From: Flavobacterium swingsii
GTDB taxonomy: Bacteria; Bacteroidota; Bacteroidia; Flavobacteriales; Flavobacteriaceae
DNA: 64,000 nt
NCBI RefSeq assembly: GCF_900111965.1
Contig: NZ_FOJT01000001.1
Span: 496,001 to 560,000 of the forward strand
Reading direction: 5' to 3'
A program made the position numbers and the translations under genes. Below the pieces are notes generated by a model that saw nothing but the letters and a program-made list of their open reading frames with translations, was not told the origin of the DNA and did not search any database. Shown one piece after another: positions 52,651 through 60,656 of the stretch; the first letter of the stretch is position 1; every line of letters begins with the position of its first letter.

Positions 52651-53628
52651 ATGGCAACGACAGTTACTACTAGTGCTGAAGGCAAAACTTGGGGAGGCGG
52701 AAAAGAGCCAATGGGCATAAGCTACGGAAAAATGATGATGTGGTTTTTCATCGTTTCCGATGCGCTAACATTCTCAGGATTCTTGGCAGCATACGGTTTT
52801 TCAAGATTTAAATTTATCGAAACTTGGCCTTTGGCCGATGAGGTTTTTACCCACTTTCCGTTTATGCATGGTGTTTCAGCACCTATGTATTATGTGGCAT
52901 TTATGACATTTGTACTGATTTTTTCATCGGTAACAATGGTTCTAGCAGTTGATGCTGGTCATCAAATGAAAAAAAATAAAGTAATCCTTTATATGTTTCT
53001 AACCATTATTGGTGGTTTTATATTCGTAGGCTCACAAGCTTGGGAATGGAAAAACTTCATCAAAGGAGAATATGGAGCTGTAGAAACTAAAGGTGGTTCT
53101 ATCTTACAATTTATTGATAAAGATGGAAAAAGAATTGCACTTGGCGAATTTGCTGCCGATATTCCTAGCGAAAGAGTAGCTGATACAAAAAGCAAAGGAA
53201 TTTGGTTCTTTGGAAACGAAACATTACCAACTTATTCAGTAGAAGAAGTGGTAGAAGGATTCAAAGCGCATCCAGAAGTACTAATTCGTACTGAAGTTAT
53301 TGACCCGAAAACAAAGAAAAAAATCACTTTATCTCGTGAAGAATCTCTAAAAAGAATAGAAGGAACACAATATGTTGTGGAAGGAGCAAACTTAATTCGT
53401 AACGAATACGGACAAAAATTATTTGCCGATTTCTTCTTCTTTATCACAGGATTTCACGGTTTTCACGTATTTTCTGGAGTAATGATTAACGTTTTAATCT
53501 TCTTCAATATCCTTTTAGGAACTTACGACAAGAGAAAAAGTTACGAAATGGTCGAAAAAGTGGGATTATATTGGCACTTTGTCGATTTAGTTTGGGTGTT
53601 TGTATTTACATTCTTCTATTTAGTTTAA
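52651..53628 (+). CDS. Cytochrome c oxidase subunit III with large central insertion
   Basis: 325 aa. The first three helices (about 25-130) and the last two (about 260-325, ending YWHFVDLVWVFVFTFFYLV) are typical of subunit III, including the TGFHGFHVFSG segment. Between them, roughly residues 130-255 form a hydrophilic insertion that is not part of ordinary subunit III (starts EWKNFIKGEYGAVETKGG). The insertion should lie outside the membrane. It is 40 bp downstream of the short-form gene. Confidence 0.9.
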   Translation: MATTVTTSAEGKTWGGGKEPMGISYGKMMMWFFIVSDALTFSGFLAAYGFSRFKFIETWPLADEVFTHFPFMHGVSAPMYYVAFMTFVLIFSSVTMVLAVDAGHQMKKNKVILYMFLTIIGGFIFVGSQAWEWKNFIKGEYGAVETKGGSILQFIDKDGKRIALGEFAADIPSERVADTKSKGIWFFGNETLPTYSVEEVVEGFKAHPEVLIRTEVIDPKTKKKITLSREESLKRIEGTQYVVEGANLIRNEYGQKLFADFFFFITGFHGFHVFSGVMINVLIFFNILLGTYDKRKSYEMVEKVGLYWHFVDLVWVFVFTFFYLV

Positions 53629-53658
53629 TTTTTTTTTAATAAATAAACATATATTGTT

Positions 53659-54009
53659 ATGTCACACGAACACGCATCAAACGTAGGTAGAATCTGGAAA
53701 GTTTTCGGATTGTTATCAATAATTACAATAGTTGAGGTTATTTTAGGAATTGTTAAGCCCGAAGTTTTACAATTTAATACTTTCTTAAGTATGGGATTGT
53801 TAAACTGGATTTTCATCATCTTAACTGTATATAAAGCATACTGGATTATGTGGGCTTTTATGCACCTTGAGGGAGAAGCTGCCTCTTTGCGTTGGGCAGT
53901 TGTAGGAACATTGGTGTTCTTAATTATTTATTTAGTATTTATTTTGCTGGTTGAAGCTGATTATATATTCGAGATTTTTAAAAATTCTACCATAAAATGG
54001 AATTTTTAA
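53659..54009 (+). CDS. Cytochrome c oxidase subunit IV family protein
   Basis: 116 aa with three transmembrane helices. The sequence WKVFGLLSIITIVEVILGIV, then LTVYKAYWIMWAFMHLEGE, matches the bacterial subunit IV (CtaF/CyoD-like) family. It is a small subunit stabilising the caa3-type oxidase. A terminator follows. Confidence 0.9.
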   Translation: MSHEHASNVGRIWKVFGLLSIITIVEVILGIVKPEVLQFNTFLSMGLLNWIFIILTVYKAYWIMWAFMHLEGEAASLRWAVVGTLVFLIIYLVFILLVEADYIFEIFKNSTIKWNF

Positions 54010-54022
54010 AACATATTAATTC

Positions 54023-54056
54023 AAAAAAAAGCTCCTATTACAGGAGCTTTTTTTAT
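54023..54056 (+). terminator. Terminator after cytochrome oxidase subunit IV
   Basis: AAAAAAAAGCTCCT-ATTAC-AGGAGCTTTTTTTATT. Its flanking A- and T-runs make it bidirectional in principle. A similar GCTCC/GGAGC hairpin ends the adaptor gene at 60.6 kb. Confidence 0.85.
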
Positions 54057-54087
54057 TTTTGTACTCAAATAAATTACACTTCTTCTT

Positions 54088-54762
54088 ATGAGAAATAAAT
54101 TAGTCCTAATTGCCCTTCTAATACTTCCTGTTTTAATTTATTTAATATTTGCAACGGCAACGCATAACTCACTTTTTCTACCAACAATTTCTAGAAATAA
54201 TAAGGAATTGCCTAAATGGAAAAGTCTTGATGGAAAACCAGTTTCTCTTATCAATAAAATTACAGTTTTGGGATTTGTAGGCAATGACATTTTAAAAAAT
54301 GAAGAGAATCTATTTAATCTGAACCAAAAAATATACGGGAAATACGAAGGTTTTGATGATTTCCAATTGGTAATGATAGCTCAAGAAGGATCCGAGGCAC
54401 AAGTAAAAAATTTATTAGAAAAGCTAACTAGATTTTCTGACAATTTATCTGGCTGGAAGTTTGTTTTTGCAAAACCAAATGAGATTCAATCTTATTATGA
54501 TGCATTTAAATTGCATGACAATCTTAATGAAAACTTAAGCACAACAAAGGTTATTATTATAGATAAAGATAAAAATCATCGCGGACGAAAAGGAAAAAAT
54601 AAAGAAGGTAAAAACGAATATAAAGAAAGTTACAACACAAACTCGGCTGCCGATTTGCATAATGATATGTCCGACGATGTGAAAATTATACTTCGAGAAT
54701 ATCGATTGGCTTTGAAGCGAAACAAGAATCAAGAAGATTTTCGTTTACACGTTAAAAAATAA
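54088..54762 (+). CDS. SCO/thioredoxin-fold-like membrane protein without the CxxxC pair
   Basis: 224 aa. One N-terminal membrane anchor (about 5-25), then a soluble domain. The start of the domain (LPKWKSLDGKPVSLIN) resembles the SCO/AhpC entry strand, and the end (VIIIDKDKNHRGRKGKNKE ... LREYRLALKR) resembles the SCO C-terminal strand IDKDGxxRG. The active-site cysteines of SCO are not there and the second half has a Lys-rich insertion. It lies 3 bp upstream of a complete SCO1 gene. It may be a redox-inactive paralogue, but this is inference. Confidence 0.7.
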   Translation: MRNKLVLIALLILPVLIYLIFATATHNSLFLPTISRNNKELPKWKSLDGKPVSLINKITVLGFVGNDILKNEENLFNLNQKIYGKYEGFDDFQLVMIAQEGSEAQVKNLLEKLTRFSDNLSGWKFVFAKPNEIQSYYDAFKLHDNLNENLSTTKVIIIDKDKNHRGRKGKNKEGKNEYKESYNTNSAADLHNDMSDDVKIILREYRLALKRNKNQEDFRLHVKK

Positions 54763-54765
54763 ATA

Positions 54766-55449
54766 ATGAAAAATAAATCATACATAGGTACGGCTTTTAT
54801 TATTCTAGTTTTTGGGATTTATTTTGTTCCAAAAATTATCGATAGAATAAAAAATAATGATATTGTAAAAGGCGACAGATTAAATATTGAAGGAACAACA
54901 ACATCGACTAAAAGCGATTTGATGACTATTGGAAAAGCACCTAAATTTTCATTAACAAATCAAGACAAAGCAACAATTTCTGACGAAAGCTATAAAGGTA
55001 AAGTATATGTTGTCGAATTTTTCTTTTCTACATGCCCGTCTATTTGTCCAATTATGAATAGAAATATGAAGTTGGTTCAGGAAGCATTTGCTTCAAATTC
55101 TAATTTCGGAATTGCATCAATAACAATCAATCCAGAAAACGATACGCCCGAAGTACTAAAAAAACACGCTGAATTAATAAGTGCAAAAGGAGTAAATTGG
55201 AACTTTCTTACTGGTGATAAAACTAAAATTTTCGAGATAGCCAATAAAGGTTATAATTTATTTGCTGGCGAAAATAAAAAAGTAAATGGAGGATTCGAAC
55301 ATTCAGGATTCTTTGCATTAATCGATAAAAGCGGAAATATTCGTTCTAGAAAAGATGAATTTGGCAATCCGATTATTTATTATGACGGATTAAAAGAAGA
55401 AGGCGTAACAGCAATAAAACAAGATATCACTAAATTATTAGCAGAATAA
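54766..55449 (+). CDS. SCO1/SenC-family copper chaperone
   Basis: 227 aa with an N-terminal membrane helix (about 5-25). The copper ligands are in FFSTCPSICPIMNRN (CxxxC) and the His in NGGFEHSGFFALID, giving the complete SCO site. SCO proteins insert copper into the Cu-A site of subunit II of cytochrome oxidase. It lies in the oxidase-assembly run between its CxxxC-less neighbour and the DUF420 gene. Confidence 0.93.
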   Translation: MKNKSYIGTAFIILVFGIYFVPKIIDRIKNNDIVKGDRLNIEGTTTSTKSDLMTIGKAPKFSLTNQDKATISDESYKGKVYVVEFFFSTCPSICPIMNRNMKLVQEAFASNSNFGIASITINPENDTPEVLKKHAELISAKGVNWNFLTGDKTKIFEIANKGYNLFAGENKKVNGGFEHSGFFALIDKSGNIRSRKDEFGNPIIYYDGLKEEGVTAIKQDITKLLAE

Positions 55450-55451
55450 AA

Positions 55452-55991
55452 ATGGAAAATAACATCGAAAAAAAGTACAACGTTTGGATTACGATATTAT
55501 CAATTGCGATTCCGCTTGTGGTAGCCATTTTATTTAAAGTAAAACTAAGAGATTTAGGTTTCGATGTAAAACCATTATCGTTCTTGCCACCTATTTACGC
55601 AACAATCAATGGGATTACAGCCGTAGTATTAGTTTGGGCGGTTATTTCTATCAAAAATGGAAAACGAAAATTGCACGAGAATTTAATGAAAACGGCTATT
55701 GCACTTTCGGTAGCATTTTTAGCAATGTATGTTGCTTATCACATGACATCGGAAGCTACAAAATATGGTGGCGAAGGTACTTTGAAAGCAATTTACTTTT
55801 TTATATTAATCACCCACATTACACTATCTATTGTTACTATTCCTTTGGTTTTAGTAACTTATGTTCGTGCATTGGCAGAAAAATTTGACAAACACAAGAA
55901 AATAGCAAAAATTACTTTTCCTATTTGGTTGTATGTTGCCGTTACTGGAGTTATTGTTTATCTAATGATTTCCCCTTACTATGTTAAATAG
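55452..55991 (+). CDS. DUF420 membrane protein (CtaM-like)
   Basis: 179 aa with five transmembrane segments. Typical DUF420 features are HENLMKTAIALSVAFLAMYV with a conserved His and HITLSIVTIPLVLVTYVRAL. The family includes CtaM of Bacillus/Staphylococcus, needed for oxidase assembly. It starts 2 bp after the SCO1 stop. Confidence 0.88.
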   Translation: MENNIEKKYNVWITILSIAIPLVVAILFKVKLRDLGFDVKPLSFLPPIYATINGITAVVLVWAVISIKNGKRKLHENLMKTAIALSVAFLAMYVAYHMTSEATKYGGEGTLKAIYFFILITHITLSIVTIPLVLVTYVRALAEKFDKHKKIAKITFPIWLYVAVTGVIVYLMISPYYVK

Positions 55992-56060
55992 AGTCGAAAG
56001 TCGACCCGAGCTTGAAAAGCGAACTGGCGAAGCAAAGTCGAAAGTCGAAAGGCAAAATAG
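55991..56060. repeat. TCGAAAGTCGAAAG intergenic repeat
   Basis: The sequence contains gagtcgaaagtcgacccgag, gcgaagcaaagtcgaaagtcgaaagg: three to four copies of GTCGAAA. The same unit occurs at 4,299-4,320 on the opposite strand, where it codes for the murG C-terminus. It links the DUF420 stop to the next small gene. Confidence 0.6.
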
Positions 56061-56067
56061 AAGCATT

Positions 56068-56274
56068 ATGTTTCTTTTGCTTATTGCTTATTGCCTATTG
56101 CCTATTGCTTCAAATGCGCAATGCGCCATGTGTCGCGCTTCGCTAGAAAGCACAGGAAACGTATCGCAAGCAGAAGCGGTAAATGATGGGATTGTATACT
56201 TAATGATTATTCCGTATGTTCTTGTGGCTCTTATTGCCTTTGCAGTTTATAGAATGTATAGGAAGAAAAAATAA
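56068..56274 (+). CDS. Small membrane protein with repeat-encoded signal peptide
   Basis: 68 aa. The N-terminal signal sequence (MFLLLIAYCLLPIASNAQ) is partly encoded by a 7-bp tandem repeat (56,077-56,111). After it comes CAMCRASLESTGN, then a transmembrane helix (about 43-62) and a basic tail. The CxxC pair might bind metal. A longer ORF begins at 55981 but its first 29 codons are intergenic repeat; the ATG at 56068 is more likely. The function is unknown; the position suggests oxidase assembly. Confidence 0.65.
   Translation: MFLLLIAYCLLPIASNAQCAMCRASLESTGNVSQAEAVNDGIVYLMIIPYVLVALIAFAVYRMYRKKK
56077..56111 (+). repeat. Heptanucleotide tandem repeat (TTGCYTA x4 plus one imperfect)
   Basis: TTGCTTA, TTGCTTA, TTGCCTA, TTGCCTA, TTGCTTC follow each other in the coding region. 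Because seven is not divisible by three, gain or loss of a unit would shift the frame. Confidence 0.85.
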
Positions 56275-57672
56275 TTACATTCCATTTATATTTACTTTCA
56301 CATTTCCAGTTATATTCAAAAAAGCAACGATAGCATTATTAGTCAATTGCACTTTCTCGAAAACAATATCGTTTAGTTTTCCGTTTACAAAAACGCCAGT
56401 CATAGGCGAATAGTTATTCAAATATTTTAGGATATTTTGTTTTCCTTCTTCTAAATTAGGCTGTATCGAGTAACGACAAGTGGCTCTTATTTTGTTTAAT
56501 ATTAAACTTTGTGCAAACCAATTGGCAGTTTTCATAAGTTTACTTTTGGTTTCTAAGGCATAATCTAAATCATCAAAAAACAATTCTTTTGTTTCTGCAT
56601 TATATTGCGGGAAACCGGATAAATAAATGCGTCCGTTTAAGCTTCCGAGCATGTCTAATGCAATAACCATTTTGCCTTGTTTGTGCCAAATTTCTACATT
56701 TTGTATGGTTACTTTTCGTTTTCCTGAACCAAATTCTTTTCCTTTAAAATTAGCTGTCATTACTCTCGAAGCATCTTGATAAGTAGAAACTGCTGCAATG
56801 TTTGCCACTACTTTTTCGGGTAAATTTGAAATGGGTTTTAGCACCATTTTTTCTTTGGTAAAATTAGGCTTTGGCTTCTGACCTATATAGGATTCCATTA
56901 AACATTTAAGACCAACAGTCATTGAAACGGCTTTTTTTTCTAGAGTAGCTTCGGTAGCATATATTTCTTGCGGCGTTACTTTTAGCCAAGTCTGATACGT
57001 TGGACTCATCTCGAATGGTTCGCTTGCTTTTTGCATCATTTCGAGAATATTAGATTTAAAATCGAGTGATTTTTCTAATGATTCATCAATAGTTTTTTCG
57101 ATTTTACTTTTAAAAATCCGAATCGTCGGATTTACTAAATAAGTAATGGGGATTTCTTTTCCAGCAATGATAATCGTTGGACTTTCTTGCCATTCAAAAT
57201 CTTGCAGTTCGGTTGTAGTGGTAATTTTCCAATTACTCATTTTTACATCACTCAAGAAAGTAACAGTTCCGTTTAGGTTTAATTCGCGAGTGTCATATAA
57301 ATTCATTCCTAAAGCCGACGTTCCATATCTGACTTTTGCCCAAATTTTTAGCGGAACAATTGTTTTTAGTTTGTTGTCTTCTTCCGAAATTAGTATGGAA
57401 GCATTTTTCCAGATTTTCATTTCGGTTTTATCATCATCAATATTATGATCATCATAAATTAATCCGACCAAAGCTTTATTGGTTTGATTTTCAATATCTT
57501 TTAATGTCAAATTTACAGGGAAACTAATATATGAAGAAGTTACAGAATAGTTTATAGGCGTCGCCTCATCTGGTTCTGGCTTCATGAGTTCTATTTTTTG
57601 AGTTGACGAACAACCAGTATAAAAAATCGCCATCGCAAATAATCCAATAATCCAAAAAATGTTTTTCATCAA
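56275..57672 (-). CDS. DUF4403-family lipoprotein
   Basis: 465 aa. The N-terminus MKNIFWIIGLFAMAIFYTGC is a lipoprotein signal with the lipobox Cys at about residue 20-21. The body, including SYISFPVNLTLKDIENQTN and FKGKEFGSGKRKVTIQNVEI, matches DUF4403, a family with tandem BPI/SMP-like beta domains that may bind lipid. This functional idea is inference from the fold. Start at 57672 or the second Met (57669). It is divergent from tolC. Confidence 0.82.
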   Translation of the reverse strand: MMKNIFWIIGLFAMAIFYTGCSSTQKIELMKPEPDEATPINYSVTSSYISFPVNLTLKDIENQTNKALVGLIYDDHNIDDDKTEMKIWKNASILISEEDNKLKTIVPLKIWAKVRYGTSALGMNLYDTRELNLNGTVTFLSDVKMSNWKITTTTELQDFEWQESPTIIIAGKEIPITYLVNPTIRIFKSKIEKTIDESLEKSLDFKSNILEMMQKASEPFEMSPTYQTWLKVTPQEIYATEATLEKKAVSMTVGLKCLMESYIGQKPKPNFTKEKMVLKPISNLPEKVVANIAAVSTYQDASRVMTANFKGKEFGSGKRKVTIQNVEIWHKQGKMVIALDMLGSLNGRIYLSGFPQYNAETKELFFDDLDYALETKSKLMKTANWFAQSLILNKIRATCRYSIQPNLEEGKQNILKYLNNYSPMTGVFVNGKLNDIVFEKVQLTNNAIVAFLNITGNVKVNINGM

Positions 57673-57816
57673 AAAAATAATTTGAGCAAATGTAAAATTA
57701 TTTTTTAGAAACTTTCATTCATTAATTGTAACAAATTGTTAAAGCAAGAGTCTTATTGTAAATTTAATTAGAAAAGAATTAAATTCGCTAAACATAAAAT
57801 TCCCATATTATATAAA

Positions 57817-59259
57817 ATGCAAAATATAAAATACTTATTTTTAATAACCACAACATTATTCTGTTCTTTTGTTTCCTTTGGTCAAGCCAAAAAATGGACA
57901 CTCGAAGAATGTGTGACTTATGCTGTCGAGCATAATATTTCGATAAAACAATCTACTTTAGACAAAGAATTGTCCGATATTTCTAAAAAAGATGCCATAG
58001 GGAAATTTCTACCTTCGGTAAATGCACAAGGTTCTCATTCTTGGAATATTGGTTTAAATCAGAATATTACCACAGGTTTGTTAGAAAACCAGACAACACA
58101 ATTTACTTCAGCAGGATTAAATGTTGGGATTGATATTTATAAAGGACTGCAAAACCAAAATCAGTTGCGAAAAGCAAATCTTACTAGAATTGCTTCTCAA
58201 TATCAGCTAACAAAAATGCAAGAAGATGTTTCGTTAAATGTTGTAAATGCTTATTTGCAAATACTTTTTAACAAAGAAAATCTAAAAGTGCAACAGCAAC
58301 AATTGGCTTACGATAACAAACAATTAGAAAGAACCAACGAACTGGTTGATGCTGGAGTAACACCTCGTGGCGATTTACTCGATGTGAAAGCGACTGTTGC
58401 TACAGATAATCAGCGATTGATTGCTGCCGAAAACGCATTGTTTTTATCTAAATTAAGTTTAGCACAGTTGTTGCAAATTGATGATTTTCAAGAATTTGAT
58501 ATTGCTGATGCAGAAATTCCTGTTCAAGAAAGCACCGTTTTGATGCAAGATCCAAAAGTGATTTTAGACAAAGCAAAAGAAACTAGGACCGATTTAAAAA
58601 TCGCCCAAACGAATGTACAGATTGCTGAAAAAGATGTCAAAATTGCTCGTGGTGCTTATCAGCCAACATTACAAGGTTTTTACAGTTTTAGTACACGCGC
58701 AGGATATTCGGATAGAGTCGTGGGGTTTGAGCCAAATACTAGTAATCCGACATCGGCAATTGGTTATGTAGATGGTACAGGCCAAAAAGTTTTGCAGCCT
58801 AATTTCTCTACCATTTTAGGTAAACCAGATGCAGTTTTTAATCAGTTTAGTGATAATAAAGGACAAAGTTTTGGATTAAATTTGAATGTTCCGATTTTTA
58901 ACGGATTTTCAGTAAGAAATAATGTGGCTCGTTCTAAAATTGCGCTAGATCGTTCGAAAATAACTTTGCAACAACAAGAATTAGATTTAGAAAGAACCGT
59001 TTTTACAGCTTATACCGACACAAAAGGTGCACAAAAAACTCATGAAGCAGCCGTTTCAACATTAGAAGCAAGACAACAATCATTCAACTATGCAAAAGAA
59101 AGATATGAAGTAGGACTCATGAATGTTTTCGATTTCAATCAAGCTCAAACTTTATTTGTAAATGCCCAATCGGAAGCTTTAAGAACCAAATACGATTATA
59201 TTTTTAGAACTAAAATTTTAGAGTTTTATTTCGGAATTCCAATTATTAAAAAACAATAA
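57817..59259 (+). CDS. TolC-family outer-membrane efflux channel
   Basis: 480 aa with a signal peptide (residues about 1-23). Two outer-membrane factor repeats (about 30-240 and 260-470) show the typical helix-strand pattern with YxVGLMNVFDFNQAQ near the end. It forms a trimeric tunnel with an inner-membrane pump and the adaptor encoded next to it. The 144-bp region upstream, shared with the DUF4403 gene, has no clear promoter match. Confidence 0.93.
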   Translation: MQNIKYLFLITTTLFCSFVSFGQAKKWTLEECVTYAVEHNISIKQSTLDKELSDISKKDAIGKFLPSVNAQGSHSWNIGLNQNITTGLLENQTTQFTSAGLNVGIDIYKGLQNQNQLRKANLTRIASQYQLTKMQEDVSLNVVNAYLQILFNKENLKVQQQQLAYDNKQLERTNELVDAGVTPRGDLLDVKATVATDNQRLIAAENALFLSKLSLAQLLQIDDFQEFDIADAEIPVQESTVLMQDPKVILDKAKETRTDLKIAQTNVQIAEKDVKIARGAYQPTLQGFYSFSTRAGYSDRVVGFEPNTSNPTSAIGYVDGTGQKVLQPNFSTILGKPDAVFNQFSDNKGQSFGLNLNVPIFNGFSVRNNVARSKIALDRSKITLQQQELDLERTVFTAYTDTKGAQKTHEAAVSTLEARQQSFNYAKERYEVGLMNVFDFNQAQTLFVNAQSEALRTKYDYIFRTKILEFYFGIPIIKKQ

Positions 59260-59265
59260 GTTATC

Positions 59266-60603
59266 ATGACAAAAAAGACAAAATATATTTTATTAGGATT
59301 AGTTGTTACCGCAGCTATAGGAGCATATTATCTTATAAATTCAGGTGTTATAGGCAGCAATAATAAAGGTAAAGAAGTCGAAATTGCAACAATAGCACAA
59401 CGAACTGTAACTGAAACCGTTTCTGGAACTGGAAAAATTCAGCCAGAAATTGAAGTCAAAATTTCATCGGAAGTTTCGGGAGAAATTATTGCACTTCCTA
59501 TAAAAGAAGGCCAAATTGTCAAAAAAGGAGATTTATTAGTAAGAGTAAATCCAAAATTATATACACAAGGATTAAATCGTTCGCAAGCTGGTTTGTCTAA
59601 TACTAAAGCTGGTTTGAGTCAAACCGATGCTCAGTTTAAAGAAGCAAAAGCAAGTTATGAGAGAAGTAAAAAATTATATGATAAAGGTATAATTTCTAGA
59701 GCAGAATGGGACAAAACTGTAGCTACTTACGAAGGTGCACAAGCGGCCAAACAAGGAGCGTATTATAACGTACAAAGTGCCTCGGCAACGGTAAATGAGT
59801 CTAGAGAAAACTTAGGAAAAACTGCAATTTATGCACCTATTGATGGAACGATTTCTAAATTAGACGTAGAATTAGGCGAACGTGTTTTAGGTACGCAACA
59901 AATGACAGGAACCGAAATGATGCGTGTTGCCGACCTAAATAATATGGAAGTTGAAGTAGATGTAAATGAAAATGATATTGTAAAAATTGCTATTGGAGAT
60001 GCCGCAAAAGTTGAAGTAGATGCTTATTTGAAGAAAGAATTTCAAGGAATTGTAACGAGTATTTCAAATTCTGCCAGCGCAACACTTTCTGCCGATCAAG
60101 TAACTAATTTTAAAGTGAAAGTTAGAATTCTTAAAGAATCTTACCAAGATTTAATGGTAGGAAAACCAACTAGTTTTTCTCCTTTTCGTCCAGGAATGAC
60201 AGCAACTGTCGATATTATTACCACTCGTAAAGAAAACGTTATTGCAATCCCAATTAGCGCCGTTGTTATGAGAACCGATACGACTTCTTCACGTAAAGAA
60301 CTTATTATTGAAGGCGAAAACTCAGACAATTCAGATGAAACACCAGAAGTAAAAAATGAAAAAAGATACGAATGCGTTTTTGTAAAAGTGGGTGATAAAG
60401 TAAAACTTCGCATCGTAACGACAGGAATCCAAGATGATACTTATATAGAAGTGCTATCTGGTCTAAAAAAAGGAGAAACTATTGTAACTGGACCTTATAC
60501 AACGGTTACCAAAGAACTAAATCCTGACGATGTAGTTTATGTAAAAACCAAGGAAGAAATTGCTGCCGAAAAGAAAAAAGAAAGAGATCGTAAAGACGAT
60601 TAA
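59266..60603 (+). CDS. Periplasmic adaptor (HlyD/MacA family) of a tripartite efflux system
   Basis: 445 aa. One N-terminal membrane helix, lipoyl/barrel-sandwich halves (TVSGTGKIQPEIEVKISSEV and YAPIDGTISKLDVELGERV), a coiled-coil hairpin between them (about 100-180) and C-terminal barrel domains. It connects a pump to TolC. The MacA-type, with MacB as partner, is likely, but no permease or ATPase gene is adjacent: the operon ends at a terminator. The pump must be elsewhere. Confidence 0.92.
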   Translation: MTKKTKYILLGLVVTAAIGAYYLINSGVIGSNNKGKEVEIATIAQRTVTETVSGTGKIQPEIEVKISSEVSGEIIALPIKEGQIVKKGDLLVRVNPKLYTQGLNRSQAGLSNTKAGLSQTDAQFKEAKASYERSKKLYDKGIISRAEWDKTVATYEGAQAAKQGAYYNVQSASATVNESRENLGKTAIYAPIDGTISKLDVELGERVLGTQQMTGTEMMRVADLNNMEVEVDVNENDIVKIAIGDAAKVEVDAYLKKEFQGIVTSISNSASATLSADQVTNFKVKVRILKESYQDLMVGKPTSFSPFRPGMTATVDIITTRKENVIAIPISAVVMRTDTTSSRKELIIEGENSDNSDETPEVKNEKRYECVFVKVGDKVKLRIVTTGIQDDTYIEVLSGLKKGETIVTGPYTTVTKELNPDDVVYVKTKEEIAAEKKKERDRKDD

Positions 60604-60604
60604 T

Positions 60605-60634
60605 AAAAAAAGCTCCGTTTAGGAGCTTTTTTTA
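60605..60634 (+). terminator. Terminator after the tolC-adaptor operon
   Basis: AAAAAAAGCTCC-GTTTA-GGAGCTTTTTTTATT. Compact six-pair stem with strong T-run. Confidence 0.85.
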
Positions 60635-60656
60635 TTACTATACTTTGAACACTTTT

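Noticed and set aside
54088..54762. Lys/Asn-rich segment in the SCO-like protein as a frameshift artefact
   Set aside because: The frame is continuous and returns to a family-like C-terminal helix, so an insertion is more likely than two errors.
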